From NCBI RefSeq assembly GCF_016593255.1, contig NZ_AP023212.1:1104001-1168000 (forward strand): a DNA stretch of 64,000 nucleotides, read 5' to 3'. This DNA is from Hydrogenimonas urashimensis (GTDB taxonomy: Bacteria > Campylobacterota > Campylobacteria > Campylobacterales > Hydrogenimonadaceae). This document shows positions 1 to 8,663 of this stretch, piece by piece. The position numbers and the translations under genes are program-made. Numbering within the stretch: the stretch's first letter is position 1; each line of letters begins with the position of its first letter. Under the pieces are notes generated by a model. It saw only the letters and a program-made list of their open reading frames with translations. It was not told the DNA's origin and did not search any database.

Positions 1-1
1 G

Positions 2-106
2 GAGAAAGTCCTCCGTCGTCTCTATCGGGAGAGCGGTGACAATCCTGCGGTTAGGAAACTCCTAGCTGCCTCATGGCCCAATCTGTTTTCACAGGAAGCA
101 CAATGA
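2..106 (+). CDS. 3' end of an unidentified gene (partial)
   Basis: The first 106 bases hold an open frame that enters from outside the window and stops at TGA 104-106. It encodes about 34 residues ending in SWPNLFSQEAQ. The stop codon overlaps the preferred start of the next gene (ATG 103-105) in an ATGA junction, the same arrangement used by the genes that follow, so I take it as the upstream member of the operon. The fragment is too short and too featureless to assign a family. Its position suggests another envelope or glycosylation gene, but that is inference only. Confidence 0.6.
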   Translation, partial: EKVLRRLYRESGDNPAVRKLLAASWPNLFSQEAQ

Positions 107-1923
107 ATCTACCCGTCGAGCGGTTGAAGCTCTTTTTCAAGATCAACTTTTTCATCACTTCTCTCTTCTTTTTGGGTTTTCTGATATTCAACAAAGAGAC
201 GAAAACCCTCTATTTCACGATTCCCGCGGCCGTATCGACCGCCGCTTTGCTGTATCTGCTCTATTTCATTCTGCTGCGTCCCTTTTTCCGTTTTTACAGA
301 GTCGTCCTTCCTTTGATGACGGCTCTTTTCATCGTAACGAACTATCTGCTGCTCTTCGATTTTTTCCTATTTAGGATCTGGAAATTCCACATCAACGCCA
401 TGGTCCTCAACATCATCTTCTCTCCGGCGGCCTACGACAGCATCCAGGTAGGCTACGGCCCGCCGCTGGTAACGGCGCTTTACTTCACTCTTTTTACCGC
501 TTTGGAACTTTGGCTCATTCGTTTCATCAAACGCCACGATGAGCAACTTTTTTCTTGGAACCGCCTGTTCAACAAAACGGTATTGCCGGCCGTCATCGCG
601 CTGTTTTTGTGGGAGAAGGTCTATTACGGCCTGCAAAACATGAAAGCCAACGATCTGATATTAGAAAGCGTCAAACCCATTCCTCTCTATCAACCCTTCA
701 CTTTCGCGCGATTTGCAAGCAGATACCTGGGCATCGAAAAGGTTGAACGCAAAACGACCGACATCGCCACCCGCAAGGACGCCAAAGTCCACTATCCTCT
801 CGAGCCTGTCAAAATCGGAAAAACCCATCCCGTTCCCATCTTCATTTTTGGCTCCGATGCGGTTCGTACCGATATGATCACACAGGAAATCATGCCCAGC
901 GTCACGGCCTTTTCCCGAGATGCCACCTTTTACCGAGGCGTGATTACAGGCGGCAACTGTACCCGTTTCGGCCTCTTCAGCTTCTTCTACGGCCTCAACG
1001 CCCCTTACTGGTTCGCCTTTCTCCATGCCAAAAAGGGGCCGGTCCTCTTCGATGTCCTGAAACGTCTCCAATATCAGATCGGAATATTCTACAGCACCGA
1101 TACCCGCTGGCCGGAGTTTCGTCAAACGATCTTTTACGATGTCAAAACACGGATTCATGACCATATGCCGGGCGCACCGTGGCAAATGGATGCGACCCTG
1201 ACCGAAAAATGGCTGCAATGGATCGATGAACAGAATCTCTCCAAACCCATCTTCTCCTTCGTTTTCCTGGACGCTCCCCACGGTCGATCCTATCCCCAAG
1301 AGGCGGCCATATTCCAGCCCGACGGCGGGGGAAGAACCAACTACACCACCGCAAGCGCCAAAGACAGAAAAGAACTTTTCAACCAATACAAAAACGCCAT
1401 TCATTACGATGATGCGCTTTTGGGGAAAATGCTCGACAAACTCAAACGAACCGGACTCTACGATCGCTCCGTCATCGTTTTCATGTCCGACCACGGGGAG
1501 GAGTTTTTCGAACACGGCCATTTCAGCCACAACAACGCCTTCGACAAAGAGCAGACCAATTCATCTCTGATCGTGAAGCTTCCCGGACACTCTCCCAAGA
1601 GCATCGACCAACTCGCTTCAAGCATCGATTTCATCCCCTCACTTCTGAAATATTTGGGAGTAAGAAACGCCCTTTCCACTTTTTCCAATGCCCAAAACAT
1701 GTTCTCCAAATCCTATCACCGAACTTTCGCCACCTGCGGCAACTGGTACCACAATGCGATAATCACACCGAGTTATACTTTTGTCTTTTCCAATCTTCCC
1801 AACGAAATTTTGAAAACAAAAGTGTATAAAACCGACGATTACAGCCGCGTATACCATCCCAAAGGGGATATCAGCAAAATTATCTTAGAGGTTTTGAATG
1901 AAAACAGAAAATTCATCCAGTAA
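103..1923 (+). CDS. Inner-membrane YejM/LapC-like protein (DUF3413 plus sulfatase-fold domain)
   Basis: About five hydrophobic segments fill the first 190 residues. A periplasmic alkaline-phosphatase-superfamily domain follows. The motif GNCTRFGLFSFFYGL, around residue 285, closely resembles the corresponding stretch of E. coli YejM (PbgA/LapC), and a DHGEEFFEHGH metal-site motif lies near residue 470. In enterobacteria YejM senses LPS and controls LpxC turnover, but a hydrolase or phosphoethanolamine-transferase activity cannot be excluded here. An upstream ATG at 73 is in frame, but ATG 103 has AGGAAG at 93-98 and overlaps the previous stop, so I use 103 (606 residues). The gene heads an LPS-related operon and overlaps the next gene by 26 bases. 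Confidence 0.82.
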   Translation: MNLPVERLKLFFKINFFITSLFFLGFLIFNKETKTLYFTIPAAVSTAALLYLLYFILLRPFFRFYRVVLPLMTALFIVTNYLLLFDFFLFRIWKFHINAMVLNIIFSPAAYDSIQVGYGPPLVTALYFTLFTALELWLIRFIKRHDEQLFSWNRLFNKTVLPAVIALFLWEKVYYGLQNMKANDLILESVKPIPLYQPFTFARFASRYLGIEKVERKTTDIATRKDAKVHYPLEPVKIGKTHPVPIFIFGSDAVRTDMITQEIMPSVTAFSRDATFYRGVITGGNCTRFGLFSFFYGLNAPYWFAFLHAKKGPVLFDVLKRLQYQIGIFYSTDTRWPEFRQTIFYDVKTRIHDHMPGAPWQMDATLTEKWLQWIDEQNLSKPIFSFVFLDAPHGRSYPQEAAIFQPDGGGRTNYTTASAKDRKELFNQYKNAIHYDDALLGKMLDKLKRTGLYDRSVIVFMSDHGEEFFEHGHFSHNNAFDKEQTNSSLIVKLPGHSPKSIDQLASSIDFIPSLLKYLGVRNALSTFSNAQNMFSKSYHRTFATCGNWYHNAIITPSYTFVFSNLPNEILKTKVYKTDDYSRVYHPKGDISKIILEVLNENRKFIQ

Positions 1924-2989
1924 CCGACCGCCCTGCATCGTGCTTTTCAACATGACCCTCTCCGGGGGAGCGGGAAATTACATTGTCACACTGGCGGACG
2001 CCTTGGCGAAACAGGGGGTGCAAACCCATATCGTTATTTACAAAGATGCCGTCGATTACGCGATACCCCAGGGCGTTCAACTGCATAAACTTTTGGCGAA
2101 AAACAGAAAGGATCTCAAAGGCGAGTTGCGGAATCTGTTGGCGTCATTGAAGCCAGTCGATCTGATTCTCTCCAACTCCACTCCTTCGAACAAGATTCTC
2201 TCCAGCCTCCATCTGCCCAATGCGATGCACATAGTTCACAGTGCGGAGACCAAAACGTATCGCGGCTTTTTCGCTCCGCTGAAGTGGTGGTGGCGCAAAC
2301 GCACCTATCGAAAACTCTACTCAGACAAACACCTCATCACCGTCTCCAAAGGCTTGCAAGAATATATCGTCAATACCCTAAGCGCCCGCCCGCTTTCGAT
2401 TCATACCTTATACAACCCGTTCAATATCAAGGAAATTCGTCATCTTGCAGATCAAAAGCCAAAAGAGATTCCGGCAAGGCCCTATCTTCTGCATGTTGGG
2501 CGATTGAATGTCGGCCAAAAACGTCATGATTTGCTACTGGAAGCCTACAAAAAAGCTGCTATTCCTTACAAACTATATATCGTCGGCGAAGGACCGGATC
2601 GGGATCGCATTCAATCGCTCATCGATCAAATGGGCCTTACGGAGCAAGTGATTTTACAAGGACACAGTGACAATCCATACGCATGGATGCGCCATGCCAA
2701 ACTTTTAATTCTCTCCTCCGATTACGAAGGTTTTTCTCGGGTCCTCGCCGAAGCGCTGATCGTGGGGACTCCCGTCGTCAGTACTGATTGTCCCAGTGGA
2801 CCTTCGGAAATTCTTACCGGCCAATTGAAAGCCTATCTTTCCCCCCCCGGTAATTTCGATGCTTTGGCTCTTAATATTCAAAAAGCACTCAAGGCGTATC
2901 CGGATCTCTCAAGATTCGATCTCTCCCATTTAGATGCCGGGTGCATCGCCCAGGAATTGGTAAAATCCATAATGGCGATGAAAAAATGA
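1898..2989 (+). CDS. GT4-family glycosyltransferase
   Basis: This 363-residue protein has two Rossmann halves typical of GT-B enzymes. The N-terminal glycine-rich acceptor loop LSGGAGNY lies near residue 22. The C-terminal donor domain starts near residue 195 with LLHVGRLNVGQKRHD and contains the EGFSRVLAEAL motif, whose glutamates normally contact the nucleotide sugar. There is no signal peptide, so it should act at the cytoplasmic face of the inner membrane. It overlaps the preceding gene by 26 bases and ends in an ATGA overlap with the O-antigen ligase gene. That context suggests it adds a sugar to LPS core or O-antigen. Donor and acceptor cannot be deduced. Confidence 0.88.
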   Translation: MKTENSSSNRPPCIVLFNMTLSGGAGNYIVTLADALAKQGVQTHIVIYKDAVDYAIPQGVQLHKLLAKNRKDLKGELRNLLASLKPVDLILSNSTPSNKILSSLHLPNAMHIVHSAETKTYRGFFAPLKWWWRKRTYRKLYSDKHLITVSKGLQEYIVNTLSARPLSIHTLYNPFNIKEIRHLADQKPKEIPARPYLLHVGRLNVGQKRHDLLLEAYKKAAIPYKLYIVGEGPDRDRIQSLIDQMGLTEQVILQGHSDNPYAWMRHAKLLILSSDYEGFSRVLAEALIVGTPVVSTDCPSGPSEILTGQLKAYLSPPGNFDALALNIQKALKAYPDLSRFDLSHLDAGCIAQELVKSIMAMKK

Positions 2990-4230
2990 GCCTTATGCAA
3001 TACAATGACCGCTTAAAAAAACGGATTTCTTTTCTACTCAATCTCTTTTTGGTAGTTTATGCAGCACTGCTTCCTTTTTCATACGCATTCACCATCTATA
3101 CCGGTCCACTTCTGTTGGTTTTTTTGTGGTTGGCGGAAGGGGAGCTGCACCAAAAAACCAAAGCTCTGATTTCCAATAAAGCACTACTTTTTCTCTTGCT
3201 CTTTTTCGCTGTGCATATGCTCTCTGTGTTATGGAGTGACAACATTCATGCAGCTATGCGAATTTTGAAACACTATTTTGCAATCATCGTACTTATGGTC
3301 GTTATGTACACATCTTTGAAAAAATCTTTTGTACCCTATCTCCTCCTCACCTTTCTTTTTTCCATGTTCGTGAGCGAAATTCTTCTGTACGGCGTCTTTT
3401 TTGAATGGTGGCATTTCAAAAAAGCGTCAGTGGCCAACCCCTCTCCCATTATGCACCATGTTTTTTACAGTATCTTTGTGGCGGTTACCAGCCTGTTGCT
3501 CCTTTGGCAGCTTTTCAATCCGAAAAACCCATTAAAAATAAAAATATTGGAATTCTTCTTTCTAATATCGACCACCACCAATCTCTTTCTCAATAGCGGA
3601 AGAACCGGTCAGCTCGGCTTTATCTTTGCCCTGTTCGTGTTTACAATCAAATTTGCAGGATTCAAAAAAAAATATCTTCTTGGTACATTGAGCGCTTTGC
3701 TTGCTCTTTTCCTCTCAGCCTACCAATTCTCTCCCATCTTTCACGCAAAAGTTCACCAGGGAATTTCCGATGTCCGAGGTATCTTCCATGGAAATCTCGA
3801 CACATCTTGGGGGCTGAGAGTGGCCATGAAGAAAGTAGGCATCCGGATTGTCAAAGATCATCCACTGCTCGGGGTCGGTGTGGGAGATGTGATAGAGACT
3901 TTTCAAAGCTATCTCGAAAAGTCAAAAGAGAAAAAATATTCCTTTTTATCCACGATCACCCATGTTCACGACCAGTGGTTGCAGATCACGTTGCAAACCG
4001 GCATTGTCGGGCTTATCCTTTTTGTCCTCTCTCTTGTTCAACTTTACAAAATGCCTTTCCACGCCCCCTTGATCCAAGCGACCTTTCACGCGATACTCAC
4101 TATATTCATCGTCGCTTTTTTCACCGACGTTCCTTTGAGGAATTTCACGGCAGCGCTTTTCGGTTTTACCGTAGGCCTTTTTCTTTTCCTGAGCCGAACC
4201 TATTCTACTCTTGAGGAAAGTTATTCATGA
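2986..4230 (+). CDS. O-antigen ligase family protein (WaaL-like)
   Basis: This is a 414-residue polytopic membrane protein with about ten to twelve hydrophobic helices. Near residues 290-345 a large loop holds DHPLLGVGVGDV and then HVHDQWLQITLQTGIVGL, the histidine/glycine pattern of the Wzy_C (O-antigen ligase/polymerase) family. The frame is open from a GTG at 2941, but ATG 2986 makes an ATGA overlap with the preceding stop and is the better start. A ligase would transfer undecaprenyl-linked O-antigen to lipid A-core in the periplasm. A second Wzy-like protein is encoded in the O-antigen island at 17365-18672, so I favour ligase for this one and polymerase for that one, though sequence alone cannot separate them. 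Confidence 0.8.
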   Translation: MSLMQYNDRLKKRISFLLNLFLVVYAALLPFSYAFTIYTGPLLLVFLWLAEGELHQKTKALISNKALLFLLLFFAVHMLSVLWSDNIHAAMRILKHYFAIIVLMVVMYTSLKKSFVPYLLLTFLFSMFVSEILLYGVFFEWWHFKKASVANPSPIMHHVFYSIFVAVTSLLLLWQLFNPKNPLKIKILEFFFLISTTTNLFLNSGRTGQLGFIFALFVFTIKFAGFKKKYLLGTLSALLALFLSAYQFSPIFHAKVHQGISDVRGIFHGNLDTSWGLRVAMKKVGIRIVKDHPLLGVGVGDVIETFQSYLEKSKEKKYSFLSTITHVHDQWLQITLQTGIVGLILFVLSLVQLYKMPFHAPLIQATFHAILTIFIVAFFTDVPLRNFTAALFGFTVGLFLFLSRTYSTLEESYS

Positions 4231-4982
4231 AACATTCTCAACGTGTTGGCATTTTCGACAGCGGCGCCGGTGGCCTGACCGTCGTCAAGAGCATTATGGA
4301 GCACCGGTTTTTCGATGAAATCATCTACTACGGCGACACGGCGCGCGTCCCCTACGGCACCAAAGATGCCGCCACCATCACCCGTTACGCCCTCGAAGCA
4401 CTGGAATTTTTCAAAAATTTCGACATCGACCTGCTTATCACCGCCTGCAATTCCGTCAGCGCCCACGCCCTGCCGGAGATGCGCGCCAATGCCGAAATTC
4501 CCATCTACGGCGTCATCGACCCTGGTGTCAAAGCCCTGCAAAACAGTGGCCTCGACCCATCTTCGCGCATTCTGATTCTGGGTACCCGCGCCACGATCCA
4601 AAGCGGCCGCTATCAAAAAGGCATCGAGGCGATCGGGTACAAAAACATCGAATCGATCGCCCCTTCTCTTTTCGTTCCCGTGGTCGAAGAGGGTGTTTTC
4701 GAAGGACCCGTGCTTCAAAGCGTCATGACCCACTATTTCAAAGCCATCGAAACACCCGATGCTGTGATCCTTGGATGCACCCACTTTCCCCTCATCGCCG
4801 AAGCCATTCGCGACTATTTCCCCAACGCCCCTCTGCTCATTCACTCGGGGGAAGCGATCGCGGAGCATCTTGAAGAACAAGGATACCTGTCCAAGCGAGT
4901 GGAAAAGACCAAACTCAAAATTTTCGCATCGGAAAATCCCGACAATCTCAAGGCGATCGCCGCAAAATGGCTGCAGCAATGA
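4227..4982 (+). CDS. murI: Glutamate racemase
   Basis: MurI interconverts L- and D-glutamate for peptidoglycan synthesis in the cytoplasm. At 251 residues it has the usual length. The motif FDSGAGGLTV (residues 10-19) carries the conserved aspartate. Two catalytic cysteines are visible in TACNSVSA (near residue 75) and LGCTHFPL (near residue 185). The start overlaps the stop of the ligase gene (ATGA at 4227-4230) and its own stop overlaps the start of waaF in the same way. Placement of a peptidoglycan gene within an LPS operon implies translational coupling rather than a shared pathway. Confidence 0.96.
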   Translation: MKHSQRVGIFDSGAGGLTVVKSIMEHRFFDEIIYYGDTARVPYGTKDAATITRYALEALEFFKNFDIDLLITACNSVSAHALPEMRANAEIPIYGVIDPGVKALQNSGLDPSSRILILGTRATIQSGRYQKGIEAIGYKNIESIAPSLFVPVVEEGVFEGPVLQSVMTHYFKAIETPDAVILGCTHFPLIAEAIRDYFPNAPLLIHSGEAIAEHLEEQGYLSKRVEKTKLKIFASENPDNLKAIAAKWLQQ

Positions 4983-5977
4983 AAATTCTCGTCGAACTGC
5001 CCACCTGGCTGGGCGATGCCGTCATGACCACTCCGGCGCTTGAAAACCTTTTCGCCGCCTATCCCGATGCCCATATCACCCTCGTCGGCTCTTATGTGGC
5101 CACCGAAGCGCTTAAAGCCCACCCCCGTATCACCCAAACCGTCCTCGACACAACCAAATCGGAAGGATTCCGCCCCCTCAACGTCTATCGCCTTGCCAAA
5201 ACCCTCGGTTCCCACGACATCGCCCTGACTTTCCGCAGCCACCTCTACTCTAAACTGCTCTTGAAGCTGACCGGCTCAATAAAGATATTCCAATACAAAA
5301 AACCTTCCCACTTCTCACTCCCCACTTCTCACTCGGCTTCTGTCGCCTCCGTCCACCAGGTCCAACGCTACCAGGCTTTCATCGACACCGTCACTGGCCG
5401 ACACGACACACCCGGCATTCTGCTCCTCCATTGGCCTAAAAAAAGCTACGAGCGTCCGACACTGGGTATCAACCCCGGCGCGACCTACGGCAGCGCCAAG
5501 CGGTGGTACCCCGAAAAGTTCGCCGAAGTCGCCGCGACCCTCTCCGACCTCTTCGACATCGTCATCTTCGGAGGACCTGCAGAAACCGATATCGCCAGAG
5601 ACATTGAAACGATTCTCATACAAAAAGGGGTGGAGAACATTCTGAATCTCGCGGGAAAAACCACGATACCCGAACTCTGCAGCGCCATCGGCGGACTGGA
5701 TTTGTTCATCACCGGCGACAGCGGCCCCATGCACATCGCCGCCGCCTACCAGGTCCCCACCGTCGCCCTTTTCGGACCGACGAAGCACGAAGAGACCTGC
5801 CAATGGATGAACCCCCCAAGCACCATTGTCCGCCACGAAATGGCCTGCGCCCCCTGCATGAAACGCACCTGTCCTCTCAAACATCACGCCTGCATGAAAG
5901 AGATAACGCCCCAGGAGGTCGTGAACGCAGTCCATGCCATGATGAATAGAGTGTTCAAACAGGAGAAGAGAGAATAA
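4979..5977 (+). CDS. waaF: ADP-heptose:LPS heptosyltransferase II
   Basis: This 332-residue GT9-family enzyme adds the second L-glycero-D-manno-heptose of the LPS inner core. Family signatures are ILVELPTWLGDAVM at the N-terminus, NPGATYGSAKRWYP around residue 165, and TGDSGPMHIAAAY and ALFGPTKHEET in the ADP-heptose-binding half. A cysteine-rich C-terminus (CAPCMKRTCPL) is normal for the family. An upstream ATG at 4967 is possible, but ATG 4979 overlaps the murI stop as ATGA. Bases 5304-5338 within the gene form a heptamer repeat array encoding a SHFSLPT-like stretch, apparently a tolerated in-frame insertion in a loop. The heptose precursor genes lie just downstream on the other strand. Confidence 0.93.
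   Translation: MKILVELPTWLGDAVMTTPALENLFAAYPDAHITLVGSYVATEALKAHPRITQTVLDTTKSEGFRPLNVYRLAKTLGSHDIALTFRSHLYSKLLLKLTGSIKIFQYKKPSHFSLPTSHSASVASVHQVQRYQAFIDTVTGRHDTPGILLLHWPKKSYERPTLGINPGATYGSAKRWYPEKFAEVAATLSDLFDIVIFGGPAETDIARDIETILIQKGVENILNLAGKTTIPELCSAIGGLDLFITGDSGPMHIAAAYQVPTVALFGPTKHEETCQWMNPPSTIVRHEMACAPCMKRTCPLKHHACMKEITPQEVVNAVHAMMNRVFKQEKRE
5304..5338 (+). repeat. Heptamer array inside waaF
   Basis: Five consecutive 7-base units run without gaps. The units are variants of CTTCTCA (also CTTCCCA and CTCCCCA), followed by a degenerate CTCGGCT. The reverse complement reads as GTGAGAAG/GTGGGGAG-type units. The array is translated in the waaF frame, giving a protein segment with seven-residue periodicity (SHFSLPT then SHSASVA). 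Unit differences are mostly T/C transitions. Confidence 0.75.
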
Positions 5978-6004
5978 GGGAGCAAAAATCAGCAGCCTGC
6001 TTGA

Positions 6005-6141
6005 TGTAGCACACTGGACGCATGCAACGAATGTTCGGCTTATCTTCCTATTGATTGGCATATTGCCAAAGACACCATCGTCCAACCGGACAATCTCATT
6101 CTCTGCTATGAACCAACGGCAAGGTGTCAGAGACGACGGAT
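6005..6141 (+). pseudogene. Remnant of a Uma2-family (DUF820) nuclease gene
   Basis: Between waaF and the gmhA stop, the frame after TGA 6002-6004 reads in part ACNECSAYLPIDWHIAKD and then TIVQPDNLILCYEP. This resembles the core of Uma2/DUF820 restriction-like nucleases, where a VDW...DDTVVQPD block precedes a hydrophobic strand and C-[YG]-E. No start, no catalytic-domain remainder and no ribosome-binding site are present, so only a fragment of about 40 codons survives. The assignment comes from pattern memory and is moderate. Confidence 0.5.
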
Positions 6142-6708
6142 TTATCGATATTCGTTGTCCACCAGCTGACAAAGAATATGGCCGATGAGAATGTGCATCT
6201 CCTGAATGCGCGCCGTATCGTCGGAGGGCACGATGATATTAAGATCGCAGACATTGTTCATCTCTCCACCGCCCTTGCCGCTGAGGCCTATCGTTTTGCA
6301 TCCGAAATTTTTGGCCGTCTCCAGGGCATAGACGACGTTGAGGCTGTTGCCGCTGGTTGAGATGCCGATAAGCACATCCCCCTCATTCGCCAGGGCGGCC
6401 ACCTGACGGGAGAAAATCTGATCGAAACCGTAATCGTTTCCGATGGCTGTCAATGCCGATGTATCGGTTGTTAGAGCGATGCCCGGCAGCGGTTTTCTTT
6501 CGCTCTTGAAACGGCCCATCAGCTCCGCGGCGATATGCTGGGCGTCCGCCGCGCTGCCCCCGTTGCCGCAGAGCATCACCTTGTTTCCTGCCTGAAGCGC
6601 TTCCGTGACAATCACACCCGCCGTGTAGATGAAATGCTGCAATCCCACGACAGTCTGCTCCAGGACTTTTTTGTGCGCGTCTAACTCTTTTTCTATGACA
6701 CTCAGCAT
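6142..6708 (-). CDS. gmhA: Sedoheptulose-7-phosphate isomerase (phosphoheptose isomerase)
   Basis: GmhA converts sedoheptulose 7-phosphate to D-glycero-D-manno-heptose 7-phosphate, the first step of ADP-heptose synthesis. The 188 residues form one SIS domain with [18 protein letters not shown] (residues 46-63), the phosphosugar-binding GISTSGNS (residues 114-121) and the C-terminal [11 protein letters not shown] helix that carries conserved catalytic residues. AAAGGATAAAGCC precedes the ATG at 6708. It lies last in a minus-strand heptose set, 82 bases after hldE, and converges on waaF. Confidence 0.96.
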   Translation of the reverse strand: MLSVIEKELDAHKKVLEQTVVGLQHFIYTAGVIVTEALQAGNKVMLCGNGGSAADAQHIAAELMGRFKSERKPLPGIALTTDTSALTAIGNDYGFDQIFSRQVAALANEGDVLIGISTSGNSLNVVYALETAKNFGCKTIGLSGKGGGEMNNVCDLNIIVPSDDTARIQEMHILIGHILCQLVDNEYR

Positions 6709-6790
6709 GGCTTTATCCTTTCATGTATCCATGGGCGTTGAAGTTCGCTTGCCAATCGACACCGGCTCGCTCTGCGTTTCTGGTTGCGTT

Positions 6791-8227
6791 TCACGATTTA
6801 GAGGCCGAGTCCCTCATTCTCTCTATGGTTTTCGTCGTGCTTTTCCCTTCGACGAAATCGACCAGCCGCACCTCTTTGGCGATATCGCTTCCTACAACCT
6901 CCTTACCCTCGTAATCACCTCCTTTGACCAGCACATCGGGCCGGACGACCTTGATGAGTTCGTAGGGGGTATCTTCATCAAAAATCGTTACGAAATCGAC
7001 CGAATCGAGAGCCGCCAGCAGGTAAGCACGGTCGAATTCCGGATTGACGGGACGCTCGGGACCCTTGAGGCGGCGTACCGACGCATCGGAATTGACGCCG
7101 ACGATCAGCACATCACCGAAACTTTTGGCTTTCTCGAGGTATTTGACGTGCCCCAGATGCAAAATGTCGAAACAGCCGTTGGTGAAGACAATGCGTTTGC
7201 CCCGGTTTTTCAAGCGCTCGACACTCTTTGCCAGCGCCTCCTGCGACTTGATGCGGTGCTCCGTCGTCGATTCGTGAAGCGCCGTTTCGTAGGCGATGAT
7301 CTCATCCCATGTCGCCGTAGCGCTGCCCAGCTTGCCCACGACCACCGCCGCGGCGGCGTTGGCGATGCGCGCCGCTTCATCGATGTCCCCGCCGCAGGCC
7401 AGCACGAACCCCAGAGTCGAAAGCACCGTATCGCCCGCTCCGGTCACATCGTAGACCTCCTGGGCCACCGTGGGAATCGTGCGCATCGTCTCGTCGAAAA
7501 TCGCCATCCCCTCTTCGGAGAGGGTAATCATCGCCATGTTGAGGTTCAGGTCGTTTTTCAGCCTAAAACCCGCTTCCCGCAAGCTCGCTTCGTCGACGAT
7601 GTCGATCCCCGTCGCTTCGCTCGCCTCTTTTTTGTTGGGCGTAACAAGCGTCGCGCCTGCATACTTGGAGTAATCCCTCCCCTTGGGGTCCACCAGCACC
7701 TTCACGCCGGCGGCCCGCGCCATTTCGATGACATGGCGCGTCAGACGTTCGCTGAGCACCCCTTTGCCGTAATCGGAAAGCAAAATGATGTCGGTCAGAA
7801 AAAGTTGGCGCTGTACTGAAGCGAGAATTTTATCCTCCGTCTCTTTGGCGATCTCCTGCCGCGTCTCGCTGTCGAACCGCACCACCTGCTGATGGGAGGC
7901 GATCACACGGCTCTTTCGGGTCGTCTTGCGCTGCGGTTCGGTCACAAGGGCATCGGTCTTGACCCCCAGCGATTTGAGCATCAGTCCCAACCGCCTGCCG
8001 TTTTCATCTTTTCCGATCGCCGAAGCGACGCTCACATCGGCTCCCAGGGCGATCAAGTTGTTCACCACGTTTCCCGCGCCGCCAAGCACTTCGCTCTCTT
8101 CCTGCACGTCGATCACTGGCACCGGTGCCTCCGGCGAAATCCGTTCCGTTTTTCCCCAGAGATAATGGTCGATCATCAGGTCGCCGACGACGAGAATGGC
8201 GGGTTTTAGGGTTTGGTATTTACGCAT
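6791..8227 (-). CDS. hldE: Bifunctional heptose-7-phosphate kinase / heptose-1-phosphate adenylyltransferase
   Basis: This 478-residue two-domain enzyme has the length of E. coli HldE. Residues 1-320 are a ribokinase-fold kinase with GGAGNVVNNLIALGADV and the catalytic DVTGAGDT motif. The C-terminal part is a nucleotidyltransferase with TNGCFDILHLGHVKYL, where HLGH is the HxGH signature. It phosphorylates heptose 7-phosphate at C1 and later, after GmhB, forms ADP-heptose. Two in-frame ATGs exist; 8227 is preferred over 8233 because AAAGGA sits at the right distance. The start overlaps the end of the four-helix-bundle gene by 8 bases, so the inserted gene is now translationally joined to hldE. 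Confidence 0.95.
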   Translation of the reverse strand: MRKYQTLKPAILVVGDLMIDHYLWGKTERISPEAPVPVIDVQEESEVLGGAGNVVNNLIALGADVSVASAIGKDENGRRLGLMLKSLGVKTDALVTEPQRKTTRKSRVIASHQQVVRFDSETRQEIAKETEDKILASVQRQLFLTDIILLSDYGKGVLSERLTRHVIEMARAAGVKVLVDPKGRDYSKYAGATLVTPNKKEASEATGIDIVDEASLREAGFRLKNDLNLNMAMITLSEEGMAIFDETMRTIPTVAQEVYDVTGAGDTVLSTLGFVLACGGDIDEAARIANAAAAVVVGKLGSATATWDEIIAYETALHESTTEHRIKSQEALAKSVERLKNRGKRIVFTNGCFDILHLGHVKYLEKAKSFGDVLIVGVNSDASVRRLKGPERPVNPEFDRAYLLAALDSVDFVTIFDEDTPYELIKVVRPDVLVKGGDYEGKEVVGSDIAKEVRLVDFVEGKSTTKTIERMRDSASKS

Positions 8228-8621
8228 GAACATCCTTTTCGGATGGGTCGTTAGTCGTTGGTCGTTGGTCGTTGGTTTTTTTCTCCAAAGACCGTCTCAA
8301 CCCATTGATCATACGCCCTATGCTTTCAAGTTCCCGAATCCCGCCTTTTCCTTTTTCCAACTCTATATAATTGATTTTCATGCCAATATAGATTTGGGTT
8401 TTCAGTTCCGCTGCAGAACCCAGTGCAATATCTAAAAAACGCCAACTCTCTTTGTCCGAATTCCTCTCCAACCCTTCAGCGATATTACTGGGAATGGAAA
8501 GCCCGGAACGTGTAATCTGATCTTTGAATCCGAAATTTTTCAGATCCCGAAATACAACATAATTTTCGGCACTCAAAGCATCTGCCTTCTTCCACACATC
8601 CAAGGACTCACATTTCATCAT
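8220..8621 (-). CDS. Four-helix-bundle protein (23S rRNA intervening-sequence S23 / Avd-like)
   Basis: The 133-residue product matches the TIGR02436/S23 pattern: LDVWKKADALS near the start, QITRSGLSIPSNIAEGLERNS in the middle and FLDIALGSAAELKTQI after it. Proteins of this family are encoded in intervening sequences of some 23S rRNA genes and are related to Avd, the accessory protein of diversity-generating retroelements. Molecular function is unknown. The last about 17 residues (TNDQRPT then TNDPSEK) are encoded by a heptamer array and do not look like part of the fold. The gene is unrelated to LPS yet sits between hldD and hldE, flanked by inverted heptamer arrays at 8247-8274 and 8664-8691. 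That arrangement suggests a mobile insertion. Confidence 0.88.
   Translation of the reverse strand: MMKCESLDVWKKADALSAENYVVFRDLKNFGFKDQITRSGLSIPSNIAEGLERNSDKESWRFLDIALGSAAELKTQIYIGMKINYIELEKGKGGIRELESIGRMINGLRRSLEKKTNDQRPTTNDPSEKDVHA
8247..8274 (+). repeat. Heptamer array (GTCGTTG family), left copy flanking the four-helix-bundle gene
   Basis: Four uninterrupted units: one GTCGTTA followed by three GTCGTTG. The array lies at the 3' end of the four-helix-bundle gene and encodes its repetitive tail. It is the inverted counterpart of the array at 8664-8691, so the two could pair in single-stranded nucleic acid with the gene in the loop. Confidence 0.88.
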
Positions 8622-8663
8622 TATCCCCTACTTTGCATACATTCAAGAGAAACACTCCCACTG

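Noticed and set aside
2941-4230. GTG start at 2941 for the O-antigen ligase gene
   Set aside because: It would overlap the preceding gene by 49 bases; ATG 2986 makes the same ATGA junction seen throughout the operon.
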